Shown here one piece after another: positions 8,076 to 16,162 of a stretch of DNA of 64,000 bases. A model generated the notes under the pieces. That model had not been told where the DNA came from. It saw nothing but the letters and a program-made list of their open reading frames with translations, and ran no database searches. Source of the DNA: Lentzea albidocapillata subsp. violacea (GTDB lineage: Bacteria; Actinomycetota; Actinomycetes; Mycobacteriales; Pseudonocardiaceae); the NCBI RefSeq assembly GCF_900100275.1, contig NZ_FNET01000018.1, positions 1 through 64,000 of the forward strand, in the 5' to 3' direction. The number at the start of each line of letters is the position of its first letter. Positions within the stretch are counted from its first letter, which is position 1. The position numbers and the translations under genes are program-made.

Positions 8076-8561
8076 TTAGGACATCGCGACCGGATGAGCG
8101 GACGTTAGCCGTTTCTCGAACCAGTGATCGGCGTACTCGGCGTCGTTGTAACGGCCGATCTCCACGAACCCGTGCTTGGCGTACAGACTCCTCGCCTCCA
8201 CGAGGTCTCCGCGCGTGTCGAGCCGCAACGTCGTGATGCCGCGCTCCGCTGCCTCGGTCTCCATCGCGGTGAGCAACGCCGACGCGGCACCCTGTCCCCG
8301 GAACGCCGAGCGCACGAACATCCGCGTCAGCTCGCCGGCACCGTCGCCGAGGAAGCGCATGCCCAGGCAGCCGGCCTCCTCGCCATCGCGCGACACGACG
8401 AGGAACACCGGCACGTCGTGGTCCTGCTCGTCACGTTCGTAGGCGTCGATCTCGGCGTCGTGCGTCGGCCGGCCCCAGTAGCGGCTGATCATCTCCGCGT
8501 TGTACTCGCGGTTGAGCGGCGAACGCGCGGCATCGGTGGCCGTCACGGTCCAGTTGGTCAT
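8076..8561 (-). CDS. GNAT-family N-acetyltransferase
   Basis: A 161-residue GNAT acetyltransferase that would transfer acetyl from acetyl-CoA to an unknown amine. The acetyl-CoA loop is seen as RSAFRGQGAASALL, followed by LDTRGDLVEARSLYAKHGF, the usual C-terminal half. The start is ATG 8561. It is a single gene diverging from the ECF sigma gene. The substrate cannot be predicted. Confidence 0.88.
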   Translation of the reverse strand: MTNWTVTATDAARSPLNREYNAEMISRYWGRPTHDAEIDAYERDEQDHDVPVFLVVSRDGEEAGCLGMRFLGDGAGELTRMFVRSAFRGQGAASALLTAMETEAAERGITTLRLDTRGDLVEARSLYAKHGFVEIGRYNDAEYADHWFEKRLTSAHPVAMS

Positions 8562-8640
8562 GGGACCATCATCGGAAGGCCGTCCACTGTGATTCAGGTC
8601 ACTGCAACACCGGCGCCGCGAGAAGCCAACTGGGGGCGTG

Positions 8641-9132
8641 ATGTTCGCGGAGCTGTTCGACGAGCACGCCCATCCGTTGCACCGATATCTGGCGCGGCGG
8701 GTGGGCGCCGACGTGGCCGACGACCTCGTCAGCGAGACCTTCCTGGCCGCCATGCGCGGCGAGGACGGCTACGACCCCGAGAAGGGCAGTGTGGTCGGCT
8801 GGCTCTACGGCATCGCCACGAACCTGTTGCGCGGGCACGCCAAGCGCGAGACCCGCCTGTTGCGCACCGCCGAACGGTACGGCGTCGACCTCGGTGTCGC
8901 CGAGTCGCTGGAGCACACGGTGGTCACCCGCGTCGACTCGCGGGCGCACCTGCGCCGGATCGCCCGCGAGCTGGCCCGGATGTCCGAGACCGACCGTGAC
9001 CTGGTGCTGCTGGTGTCGCTGGCCGGGCTGTCCGTGCAGGAGAGCGCGGAAGCCCTCGGCCTCAACCCCGGCACCGCCCGGTCCCGTCTGCACCGCCTGC
9101 GCGCGAAGCTGAAGGAAGTGGAACATGCGTGA
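8641..9132 (+). CDS. ECF-type RNA polymerase sigma factor
   Basis: A 163-residue extracytoplasmic-function sigma factor. Region 2 (FDEHAHPLHRYLARRVGADVADDLVSETFL) recognises the -10 element, and region 4 (LVSLAGLSVQESAEALGLNPGTARSRLHRLR) the -35 element. A GTG immediately before the ATG could also start. Its last eight bases overlap the next gene (ATGCGTGA), a translationally coupled membrane protein that is likely its partner or regulator. The signal sensed is unknown. Confidence 0.92.
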   Translation: MFAELFDEHAHPLHRYLARRVGADVADDLVSETFLAAMRGEDGYDPEKGSVVGWLYGIATNLLRGHAKRETRLLRTAERYGVDLGVAESLEHTVVTRVDSRAHLRRIARELARMSETDRDLVLLVSLAGLSVQESAEALGLNPGTARSRLHRLRAKLKEVEHA

Positions 9133-9982
9133 CGTGCTGGACGACGACCTCGCCGAGCTGTACCCGGTCCGGGCGAGCGACGACGTGCGGCTGGCCCGGT
9201 TGCGCGAGCAGTTGTTCGCCGAGAAGCCGCGGTCCCGCTCACGCCGCTGGGCCGGCATCGCCGCGGCGGCCGTCGCGGTGGTGATGATCACCGGACTCGT
9301 GGTGACACTGCGGCCTGCCTCGCGGGACGCGCCCGCGACGCTGCCGGTGAAGCCTGCGGCCTCGTTGCCGGAGGCCGCCACGCTGCTGGAGGTGGCGGAG
9401 CAGCCGACGGCGAAGTACCGCCGCATCACCTACCGCATCTGGCAGGTGATGGGAGTGGGAGAGCCGTACGCGTCGTCGGCGATCGAGTTCGAGTTCGACG
9501 TGTGGCTGCCCACCGCCGCTGACGAGATGGTCGTGATCTACCGCAGGCCGACCGGCGCCCAGCGGCCGGTCGCGGGTGCACAGCGCCCCACCTCGGACTT
9601 CCTCATGGACTCCTCCCGCAACCCCGTGCTGTGGAAGTCGTTCTGCGCGAGCACCCCGTGCAAGGAGGAGACCGTCGGACAGCCGCTGAGCGCCGAACCC
9701 GGGCGAAGGCTGGACGACGCCGCGGCCGCGATGCTCTCGCCGTTCACCACGAACGAGGAGAAAGCCGCGCTGTACCGCAGGATCGCCGAGTCCCCCCAGG
9801 TCCGCTGGGACAACGGGAAGGTGTCGGCCGACGGCGGCGCGAGGCTGTTCCTCGTCGACCCGGCGACCGGCCAGGTCACCGGCATGGAGGAGCGTAGGTC
9901 GAACGACCCGCGGATCCCGGCGCACACGGTGACGACCTCGGTCGCCATCACCTACGAGTGGACCGATCAGCGGCCGTCGTAG
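9125..9982 (+). CDS. Membrane protein coupled to ECF sigma factor (CU044_5270-like, putative anti-sigma)
   Basis: A 285-residue single-pass protein: a cytoplasmic N-terminus of about 42 residues, one membrane helix (about 43-62, GIAAAAVAVVMITGLVVTL), then an extracytoplasmic domain with a Cys pair (CASTPCKEE). The start overlaps the sigma gene, a typical sigma/anti-sigma layout, and the family resembles the CU044_5270 proteins found after such sigma genes. No zinc-binding anti-sigma motif (HxxxCxxC) is present, so an anti-sigma role is inference. The 3' end overlaps the kinase gene tail by 16 bases. Confidence 0.78.
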   Translation: MRDVLDDDLAELYPVRASDDVRLARLREQLFAEKPRSRSRRWAGIAAAAVAVVMITGLVVTLRPASRDAPATLPVKPAASLPEAATLLEVAEQPTAKYRRITYRIWQVMGVGEPYASSAIEFEFDVWLPTAADEMVVIYRRPTGAQRPVAGAQRPTSDFLMDSSRNPVLWKSFCASTPCKEETVGQPLSAEPGRRLDDAAAAMLSPFTTNEEKAALYRRIAESPQVRWDNGKVSADGGARLFLVDPATGQVTGMEERRSNDPRIPAHTVTTSVAITYEWTDQRPS

Positions 9983-11292
9983 GACCGCGGCAGGTACCAG
10001 GCCAGGGCGGCGCGCAGTTCGGCGACTTCGCGCTCGCGCCGCCTCCTGGTGCGCTCGTGGGCGATCGGGAACACCCGCACACCGCCGTGGTGCGCGCCGA
10101 AGAAGCGGCGCGGCGCCGGGTCCTTGAGCCAGACGACGACCCACGGCCGTTTCTTGTGCGGCACGACGCGCACCCGTGCGAGCTCGTACCACCAGTACTG
10201 GTGGAACTTGCCGTTACGCGTCGTGGCGATGCCTTCGCGACTGATCTCGATCACGACCTTGCGGCGTGCGGCGGCGCTGAAGTACCGCACCGCGCGCACG
10301 ACGAGTACGCAGAACGCGGCCAGTGCCAGCAGTTGCGTGGCGCCGTTCGCCTGCGCGGCCGGGTCGGCGATCGCGGCGGCGAGCAGGGCCACGGCGAGGT
10401 TCAGGCCGCCCCACGCCATCGGCACGAACCGTGACGTCGAGAACGTCGCGGCGGCCGGCGTCATCGGGGCGGGCATCTTGCTGGTGGGCGGCTTCGGCGT
10501 GACGACCTGGGACAGCAGGCGTGTCACCTCGGCTGGTTCGGGACGCTTGGCCGGGTCGCGGTGCATGCACTTCTGCACCAGCGGCCGCAGCGGTTTGGGC
10601 ACGCCGTCGATGTCCGGTTCGCCGTGGGCGGCCTTGTAGAGCAACGTCGCCGTCGGGCCCTCGCCGAACGGGCCCTTGCCCGTCGCCGCGTAGACCAGCA
10701 CGGCGCCGAGGGCGAAGACGTCGCTCGGGGACGCGACCTCCTGGCCGGTGATCTGCTCGGGCGAGAGGAAACCGGGCGTGCCGAAGACCATGCCGGTCTC
10801 CGTCAGCGCGGTGTGCTCCATCGCGCGGGAGATGCCGAAGTCGATGACGCGGGGTCCGTCGGCCCCGAGGAGCACGTTGGACGGCTTGAGGTCACGGTGG
10901 ACCAGACCAGCCCGGTGAATGGCGGTGAGCGCCTCGGCCAGACCTTCGGCGAGGCGTCTCAAATGGTGCTCCGGCAAGGGACCGTGCCGTTCGATGGCCT
11001 CCTGGAGCGTCGGCCCTGGCACGTACTCCGTGGCCATCCACGGGCGGGGCGCGCGCGTGTCGGCGTCCACGACCGCCGCCGTGCCGGCGCTGCCGACCGC
11101 ACGGGCCATCTGCACCTCGCGGCGGAACCGCTCGCGGAAACGCGGGTCGTCGGCGAGCTCGGCCCGCGCGACCTTGACCGCCACCTGGCGTCCGTCGCTG
11201 CCTTGCCCCAGGTAGACCGTTCCCATGGCACCACGGCCAAGCCTGCCCAAGAGCAGGTAGTCCCCAATGCGCTGTGGTTGGTCCACCTTCAC
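9967..11292 (-). CDS. Membrane-anchored Ser/Thr protein kinase
   Basis: A Hanks-type kinase of about 441 residues, start GTG 11292 (GTG 11286 possible). Gly-rich loop GRLGRGAMGTVYLG (18-31), Lys40, HRDLKPSN with Asp134, and Asp151 of DFG are intact, so it should be active. After a Pro-rich linker come two hydrophobic segments (about 300-350) and a C-terminal PH-like stretch with KFHQYWWYELARVRV; there are no PASTA repeats. The C-terminal part probably sits at the inner face of the membrane. Substrates are unknown; the neighbouring ECF operon converges on it. Confidence 0.9.
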   Translation of the reverse strand: MKVDQPQRIGDYLLLGRLGRGAMGTVYLGQGSDGRQVAVKVARAELADDPRFRERFRREVQMARAVGSAGTAAVVDADTRAPRPWMATEYVPGPTLQEAIERHGPLPEHHLRRLAEGLAEALTAIHRAGLVHRDLKPSNVLLGADGPRVIDFGISRAMEHTALTETGMVFGTPGFLSPEQITGQEVASPSDVFALGAVLVYAATGKGPFGEGPTATLLYKAAHGEPDIDGVPKPLRPLVQKCMHRDPAKRPEPAEVTRLLSQVVTPKPPTSKMPAPMTPAAATFSTSRFVPMAWGGLNLAVALLAAAIADPAAQANGATQLLALAAFCVLVVRAVRYFSAAARRKVVIEISREGIATTRNGKFHQYWWYELARVRVVPHKKRPWVVVWLKDPAPRRFFGAHHGGVRVFPIAHERTRRRREREVAELRAALAWYLPRSYDGR

Positions 11293-11361
11293 CGGATCGA
11301 GGGTAGCGGGAACTCGGGCCGAAACCTCACATCTGAGTAGATCTACGTATCGTTGTCGCCC

Positions 11362-12318
11362 ATGGGCCGGACCCGCTTGTACCGCAACGGCGAACTCGTG
11401 GACAGGGACTTCCCGGTCGCGGAGGTGGCCGGGCGTCTCGAAGATCACTCCGCCGTCGTGTGGTTCGACCTCTGCGCGCCGTCCGAAGACGAGATAGGTC
11501 TGCTGCGCGACGAACTGGGGTTGCACGCGCTCGCCATCGAGGACGCGTTCTCCGAGCGGCAACGCCCGAAGGTCGACCGCTATCCCACTCATCTGTTCCT
11601 TTCCGTGTACGCGGTCCGGTACGACAAGCACGAGATCAAGACGTGCGAGGTCGACGTGTTCGTGACGCGGAATGCGCTCGTGACGGTGCGCGAGAGTGAG
11701 GATTACGACCTGGGCGGCGTTGAGCGGCGGTGGGACAGCGCGCCCCAGCTGGCCTCGTCGGGCATCGGGTTCCTGCTGCACGGGCTGCTCGACGACATCG
11801 TGGACGGTCACTATGCCGCCGCGCAGGCCCTCGACGACGACATCGAGGCCCTGGAAGACCGCATCTACGAGGAGAAGCCGCACGTCGGCCGCAGGGCGTT
11901 GCAGCTCAGGCGCGCCCTGGTGCAGCTCAGGCGTGTCGCGCTGCCGATGCGTGAGGTGCTGGGGTCGCTGTTGCACCGTGAGCACGACCTCGTGGACGAC
12001 GTGATGATGCCGTACTACCTGGACGTGAAGGACCACACGCTGTTCACGGTCGAACTGACCGAGTCGATGCGGGAGCTGATCACGAACCTGCGCGAGGCCG
12101 AGGTCGCCGTGCAGGGCAACCGGCTGAACTCGATCATGAAGAAGGTCACCGGCTGGGCCGCGATCATCGCGGTGCCGACGGCGATCTCGGGCTACTACGG
12201 CATGAACGTCCCGTACCCCGGCTTCGAGCAGAGATGGGGCTTCTGGACCGCCACGCTGGGTATCTTCGGCCTCTCCTACATCCTGTACCTGATGTTCAAG
12301 CGCCGCGATTGGTTGTGA
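11362..12318 (+). CDS. corA: CorA-family Mg2+/Co2+ transporter
   Basis: A 318-residue CorA-type channel, working as a pentamer in the membrane. A large N-terminal cytoplasmic domain leads to two C-terminal membrane helices, the first ending in the family signature YGMN near residue 280. The start taken is ATG 11362; a TTG nine bases upstream is less likely. Seven bases separate it from the crotonase gene, suggesting one transcript. Substrate could be Mg2+, Co2+ or Ni2+. Confidence 0.92.
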   Translation: MGRTRLYRNGELVDRDFPVAEVAGRLEDHSAVVWFDLCAPSEDEIGLLRDELGLHALAIEDAFSERQRPKVDRYPTHLFLSVYAVRYDKHEIKTCEVDVFVTRNALVTVRESEDYDLGGVERRWDSAPQLASSGIGFLLHGLLDDIVDGHYAAAQALDDDIEALEDRIYEEKPHVGRRALQLRRALVQLRRVALPMREVLGSLLHREHDLVDDVMMPYYLDVKDHTLFTVELTESMRELITNLREAEVAVQGNRLNSIMKKVTGWAAIIAVPTAISGYYGMNVPYPGFEQRWGFWTATLGIFGLSYILYLMFKRRDWL

Positions 12319-12325
12319 GCCAGCT

Positions 12326-13093
12326 GTGAAGATCCACCTGACCCGCCGCGACGAGCTCGCGATCATCACGATCGACGCGCCACCGCTCAACCTGTACTCC
12401 CTCGACCTCGACGCCGAGTTCCACGAGGCCCTGGACGAACTGGGGGACGCGCGCGCGTTGCTGGTCAACGCCTCTGGCCGGGTCGTGTCGGGCGGCGTGG
12501 ACGTGTCGCTGTTCGCCGCGCAGGAGTACCGCGAGGAGGCGCAGCAGCTGTTCGACCGCATGCTCGTGCTGCCGCAACGCCTCGCCGCGCTGCCGATCCC
12601 GACCGTCTTCGCCGCGCACGCACTGTGCCTGACCTGGGCTTTCGAGCTGGCGGTGGCGTGCGACCTGATCCTGGCCTCGTCGTCGGCGCGCTTCGGGCTG
12701 GTCGAGAAGGTGGTGGGCCTGACGCCGACGATGGGCGGCACGCAGCGGCTGGCGGCACGGGCGGGCGTGGGTCGCGCGAAGGAGTTCGTGATGACCGGCG
12801 ATCTTTACGACGCGGCGACGCTCGAACGGTGGAATGTCGTCAACCGGGTGTTTCCGGACGAGGGTTTCGCGCTCGCGGCCGAACAGTTCGCTTTGTCGCT
12901 CGCGGCCGGTCCGACGCAGGCACACTTCGCGACCAAACAGGTGCTCGCGCATTTCGAGAACGGTGGCGTCCCGGAGGCCGACGCTCACGTCACGACGATC
13001 GCGTCGGCGTTGTTCGAGACCGAGGACCTGCCACGCGCTGTGCACAGCTTCCTCACGGACGGTCCCGGCCGCGCGTCTTTCATCGGTCGCTGA
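12326..13093 (+). CDS. Enoyl-CoA hydratase/isomerase (crotonase) family protein
   Basis: A 255-residue crotonase-fold enzyme, start GTG 12326. The oxyanion-hole region (VSGGVDVSLF) and the block ACDLILASSSARFGLVEKVVGLTPTMGGTQRL are family-typical and include a Glu in a catalytic position. Crotonases hydrate, isomerise or hydrolyse acyl-CoA thioesters; the exact reaction is not clear. It follows corA closely but no functional link is evident. The C-terminus (HSFLTDGPGRASFIGR) is the usual crotonase trimer end. Confidence 0.85.
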   Translation: MKIHLTRRDELAIITIDAPPLNLYSLDLDAEFHEALDELGDARALLVNASGRVVSGGVDVSLFAAQEYREEAQQLFDRMLVLPQRLAALPIPTVFAAHALCLTWAFELAVACDLILASSSARFGLVEKVVGLTPTMGGTQRLAARAGVGRAKEFVMTGDLYDAATLERWNVVNRVFPDEGFALAAEQFALSLAAGPTQAHFATKQVLAHFENGGVPEADAHVTTIASALFETEDLPRAVHSFLTDGPGRASFIGR

Positions 13094-13318
13094 TCTCACA
13101 CATCAAAAATTCAGATGGCTCGGTGATAAAACCGTGATCTACCTGCTCACGCGGACGGAACATTCCCTTCCGGGCGGAAGATGATGTTGCGGCACAAGGA
13201 GATCCGCTTGACTCCACCCGTCGTGCCGGGCAGTGTGCTGACCGTTCAACGGCCCCGTACGAACTCCGACGCACGAGTTCTGTACACATTCCGCAACGGC
13301 CGACGACACAATTAGCGA

Positions 13319-13341
13319 GTTCACGGTCCCCCGTCGTGAAC
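13319..13341. promoter_or_regulatory. Inverted repeat in the lipoprotein promoter region
   Basis: The 270-base gap from 13094 to 13363 has no convincing gene. It holds GAACTC-8-GAGTTC at 13261-13280 and GTTCACG-9-CGTGAAC at 13319-13341, the latter directly before the lipoprotein's ribosome site. The second dyad could be an operator or a short leader hairpin. Confidence 0.3.
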
Positions 13342-13363
13342 GCGCGTGGAGGTAGAACCAGCC

Positions 13364-14461
13364 GTGAGACTGAGATTGGCCGTACTGCTGACCGGTGGTG
13401 TCATCGTGCTGGCCGCCTGCTCCCCGACCGAGGCGGCCCAACCGACACCGGTGGCGGACAGCAGCAGCGCCACCTCGACCAGCACCCCCAGCAGTTCCTC
13501 CGCCGCCCCGAGCAGCTCGGCGGCACCCAGCTCGGCCACGAAGCCCGCCACCAACGGCCCCGTGAAGCCCCCGGCGAACAGCCCCGCCCCGTCCGGCTCC
13601 CCCGGCTGGAAGCTCACCCAGGGCAACACCGGCCTCGCCGCGCACGGCCTGAACTGCGACTCCCTGCCGCTCTACACCGGCCCCGGCGCCCCCGCCGCCG
13701 GCACCGTGATCTCCGGCAAGCGCGTCGAGCAGGCCTTGACGCTGTTCGCCGGCAACATCACCATCGAGAAGTCCTGCGTCCGCCCCACCAGGCTCGGTGA
13801 GACCGCCCCGCTGATCACGACGAACGGCCCGTGCGGCAGCAACTCCTGCCAGGTCACCGGCGCCCCCGTCACCATCCGCGACTCGAACATCGACGGCTCG
13901 GCCCTCCCGGCCAAGACCATCGCGGGCTCCTGCGCGTTCCTCGGCGTCGGCACCCTGCAGCGCAACTACATCAGCGGCATGGGCTCCGGCATCTGCTTCT
14001 ACAACACCGGCAGCAGCCTGAGCGGCCTGGCCGAGGGCAACTACGTCCGCGGCCTGCGCTCGGACGGCGAGTCGCACAACGACGGCGCCACCGTCCGCGA
14101 CTTCCCGCTCGACAAGAACGCGGGCCGCACCCTGACGTTCCGCAACAACCGCATCGACTGCTCCACCGGCAACGACACCGGCGCCCTGTTCATCCAGACC
14201 TACGGCGGCGACATCGACAACGTCACCGTCGAGGGCAACCTCCTGGAGGGCGGCGGCTACCAGCTCGGCCTGGAGTCGGGCTTCGACAACGTCTACGGCC
14301 GCAACATGAAGTCCATCAACAACCGCTTCAGCGGCACCGGGTGGGGCGCGGCCTACGTGAGCCAGAAGGGCGCCTCCTACAAGTGGGCGGTGTGGCAGGA
14401 CAACTTCCTGCACGACGCCGGCGCGCCGGACGCCAAGGGCAAGCCCGCGGGCACTCCGTAG
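13364..14461 (+). CDS. Secreted lipoprotein with right-handed beta-helix features
   Basis: A 365-residue lipoprotein: a signal peptide ends in the lipobox VLAAC near residue 19-20, followed by about 60 residues rich in Ser, Thr, Ala and Pro that act as a flexible tether. The rest (from about residue 80) has repeated N-N-x-I and G-N-x-L turns such as FRNNRID, VEGNLLEGG and INNRFSG, typical of right-handed parallel beta-helices found in polysaccharide-binding or -cleaving proteins. No catalytic residues are assigned. The start is GTG 13364 behind GGAGG; GTG 13346 is an alternative. Confidence 0.82.
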   Translation: MRLRLAVLLTGGVIVLAACSPTEAAQPTPVADSSSATSTSTPSSSSAAPSSSAAPSSATKPATNGPVKPPANSPAPSGSPGWKLTQGNTGLAAHGLNCDSLPLYTGPGAPAAGTVISGKRVEQALTLFAGNITIEKSCVRPTRLGETAPLITTNGPCGSNSCQVTGAPVTIRDSNIDGSALPAKTIAGSCAFLGVGTLQRNYISGMGSGICFYNTGSSLSGLAEGNYVRGLRSDGESHNDGATVRDFPLDKNAGRTLTFRNNRIDCSTGNDTGALFIQTYGGDIDNVTVEGNLLEGGGYQLGLESGFDNVYGRNMKSINNRFSGTGWGAAYVSQKGASYKWAVWQDNFLHDAGAPDAKGKPAGTP

Positions 14462-14471
14462 TCACCGTCTT

Positions 14472-14496
14472 CGCCGCCGAGCCCTCGCCGGCGGCG
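14472..14496. terminator. Intergenic hairpin between convergent genes
   Basis: CGCCGCC and GGCGGCG form a 7-bp stem with an 11-base loop directly after the lipoprotein gene and before the end of a convergent gene. It is a plausible terminator of the GC-rich actinobacterial type; there is no U-run. Confidence 0.4.
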
Positions 14497-14512
14497 CAGG
14501 CGGTGCGTGGGC

Positions 14513-14833
14513 TCAGTCAGGCGGTGCGGTGGAACGGCGCTCGGCCTCGGCGAGGCGCTCCTCGAGGGCCCGGATGCGGTCGTAGAGATCGACCAGGGTC
14601 ACGCCGTCGGCCACCACGCCGGGGCGCTGCCAGTGCCTTCGCACGAAATCCTCCCGGCTCTCCTGCGGCGACTGCTGGAACCCGGAAAAAGGCGCGGCAC
14701 CGGGTGCCGTCTCCGGCATGGAAGCGCCCAGCGCGCTGAACAAGGACTTCTGCAGCTTCTTCATGACGATCCCAACGAGCACGATCACCACGATGACGGT
14801 GACCGGTATCACCAAAGCCCAAGCGTCCGACAT
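14513..14833 (-). CDS. Small membrane protein with a C-terminal coiled coil
   Basis: A 106-residue protein, start ATG 14833. One strong N-terminal membrane helix (about 5-24, ALVIPVTVIVVIVLVGIVM), a basic stretch, a polar middle, and a C-terminal heptad segment (TLVDLYDRIRALEERLAEAERR) likely to form a coiled coil. I recognise no named family. It sits downstream of a SLATT-type two-helix membrane gene on the same strand, 56 bases away, and may be co-transcribed with it. Confidence 0.75.
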   Translation of the reverse strand: MSDAWALVIPVTVIVVIVLVGIVMKKLQKSLFSALGASMPETAPGAAPFSGFQQSPQESREDFVRRHWQRPGVVADGVTLVDLYDRIRALEERLAEAERRSTAPPD

Positions 14834-14889
14834 GAAAACCCCCTGATCCTTGGACAGCGGAGATCGACCCTACCGGCCGCGGCACCCGC

Positions 14890-15345
14890 TCAGCCGTTGT
14901 CGCGGAACTTCAGCCAGCGGCCGCTGAGCGAGTCCCAGATCTCCTGGTACCGCTCGAACATCTCCCGCACCCGCTCCGGATCCACCTCGTCGGCCGGAGT
15001 GGACGCGACGTAGTACGAGAGATCGTCCTCCAGCCGGTGGAACCTGTAGCTGGCCTCCTCCATCAGCACCCACAGCGACCGCCAAGCGAAGAACGGCTCC
15101 AAAGCGGACACCACGGTCACCACCGCCACCAGCGAGAACGCCGTCCCCGTCCAGGGGTCGAGGTTCTGCAGGCCGAGGATGATCGTCGACACCGCCGAAA
15201 GCACCAAAGTGGTCAGTCGGACAGTTACGGACTTCCACCTGAACCGGTGCTTGCGCGCACGGGCATAGGCGTGCCCGCGTTCGATCTGTCCGCGCAGGTG
15301 TTGTGCGAGTTCGTGCGGCTTCAGGCCAGACGGCAAGTCGGTCAC
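14890..15345 (-). CDS. SLATT/DUF4231-like two-TM protein
   Basis: About 151 residues with a basic N-terminal helix, two adjacent membrane helices (about 48-64 and 72-88) and a helical C-terminal tail. This layout (helix, 2TM, amphipathic helix) is that of SLATT/DUF4231 proteins, proposed pore-forming effectors in nucleotide-signal conflict systems. No SLOG sensor is adjacent here, unlike the operon at 50889-52516. The start is GTG 15345 or TTG 15351. It diverges from a PIG-L gene with under 40 bases between. Confidence 0.65.
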   Translation of the reverse strand: MTDLPSGLKPHELAQHLRGQIERGHAYARARKHRFRWKSVTVRLTTLVLSAVSTIILGLQNLDPWTGTAFSLVAVVTVVSALEPFFAWRSLWVLMEEASYRFHRLEDDLSYYVASTPADEVDPERVREMFERYQEIWDSLSGRWLKFRDNG

Positions 15346-15379
15346 CGGCAAGACAATAGTTTCGAGGTAACTTCCCCGC

Positions 15380-16108
15380 GTGCAGTTCGATGGACCGAGA
15401 ACCTTGCTGGCCGTTCACGCTCACCCCGACGACGAGTCGCGGTCGACCGGAGGAATCCTGGCCCACTACGCCCGCCAGGGCGTGCGGATCGTCCTCGTCA
15501 CGTGTACGAGCGGCGAGTTGGGCGACATGCCCGGTGGCATCAAGCCCGGTGAGCTGAACCACCACCCGCAGGCGGTGGCGGCGCGGCGGAGGGCACAGCT
15601 CAACGCGGCGTGCGATGTGCTCGGCGTCACCGACCTGGAACTGTTGGGATATCACGACTCCGGCGAGACGGGCGAGGTGCCGCCCGGTGCGTTCTGCTCC
15701 ATCCCGGTCGAGACGGCGGCGGGGCGGGTGGCCGCGCTGATCGAGCACTTCCGCCCGCAGGTCGTCGTCACGCACGACCACCACAACCCGCACCAGCACC
15801 GCGATCACGTGCACGCGGCACGGGTCGCACAGCACGCGGTCAAGGAGACCGGCATTCCGGCGAAGCTGTACCTGGAAGCGCACGACAGCCTTGCCACGAC
15901 GACGATCGACACCTCAGGCGTGGCGGACGTGAAGCGCAAAGCGTTGCACTGCTACGAAAGCCAGTCGCTCATCGGGAAGCTGACGGCGCAGCAGCGGTTC
16001 GCGGCGGAGTCCTACATCCGCGCGATCGACACGACGAACGCGCCGTTGCCGGAGACCGACCTCTTCGCCGGCATCACGCACCACGGGCCGGATCTGCCGC
16101 GCTGGTGA
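15380..16108 (+). CDS. PIG-L family deacetylase (MshB/Mca-like)
   Basis: A 242-residue zinc-dependent N-acyl amidase, start GTG 15380. The zinc motif AHPDDE is at residues 14-19 and the third ligand block is HQHRDHVHAAR. PIG-L enzymes in actinomycetes include MshB and Mca of mycothiol metabolism and deacetylases of sugar-containing products; this one is not clearly either. It is a single gene ended by a strong hairpin. Confidence 0.88.
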   Translation: MQFDGPRTLLAVHAHPDDESRSTGGILAHYARQGVRIVLVTCTSGELGDMPGGIKPGELNHHPQAVAARRRAQLNAACDVLGVTDLELLGYHDSGETGEVPPGAFCSIPVETAAGRVAALIEHFRPQVVVTHDHHNPHQHRDHVHAARVAQHAVKETGIPAKLYLEAHDSLATTTIDTSGVADVKRKALHCYESQSLIGKLTAQQRFAAESYIRAIDTTNAPLPETDLFAGITHHGPDLPRW

Positions 16109-16113
16109 GCAAA

Positions 16114-16143
16114 GGGGCGTTCGCCATGAACGGCGAACGCCCC
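16114..16143. terminator. Bidirectional terminator hairpin
   Basis: GGGGCGTTCGCC pairs perfectly with GGCGAACGCCCC around a 6-base loop, lying between the convergent PIG-L and sugar dehydrogenase genes. The 12-bp GC-rich stem should terminate transcription from either side. Confidence 0.8.
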
Positions 16144-16162
16144 GAAGACAGTCTCAAAAGGA

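Noticed and set aside
13080..13289. A 69-codon minus-strand frame in the gap before the lipoprotein gene
   Set aside because: It has no ribosome site or recognisable pattern and looks like chance.
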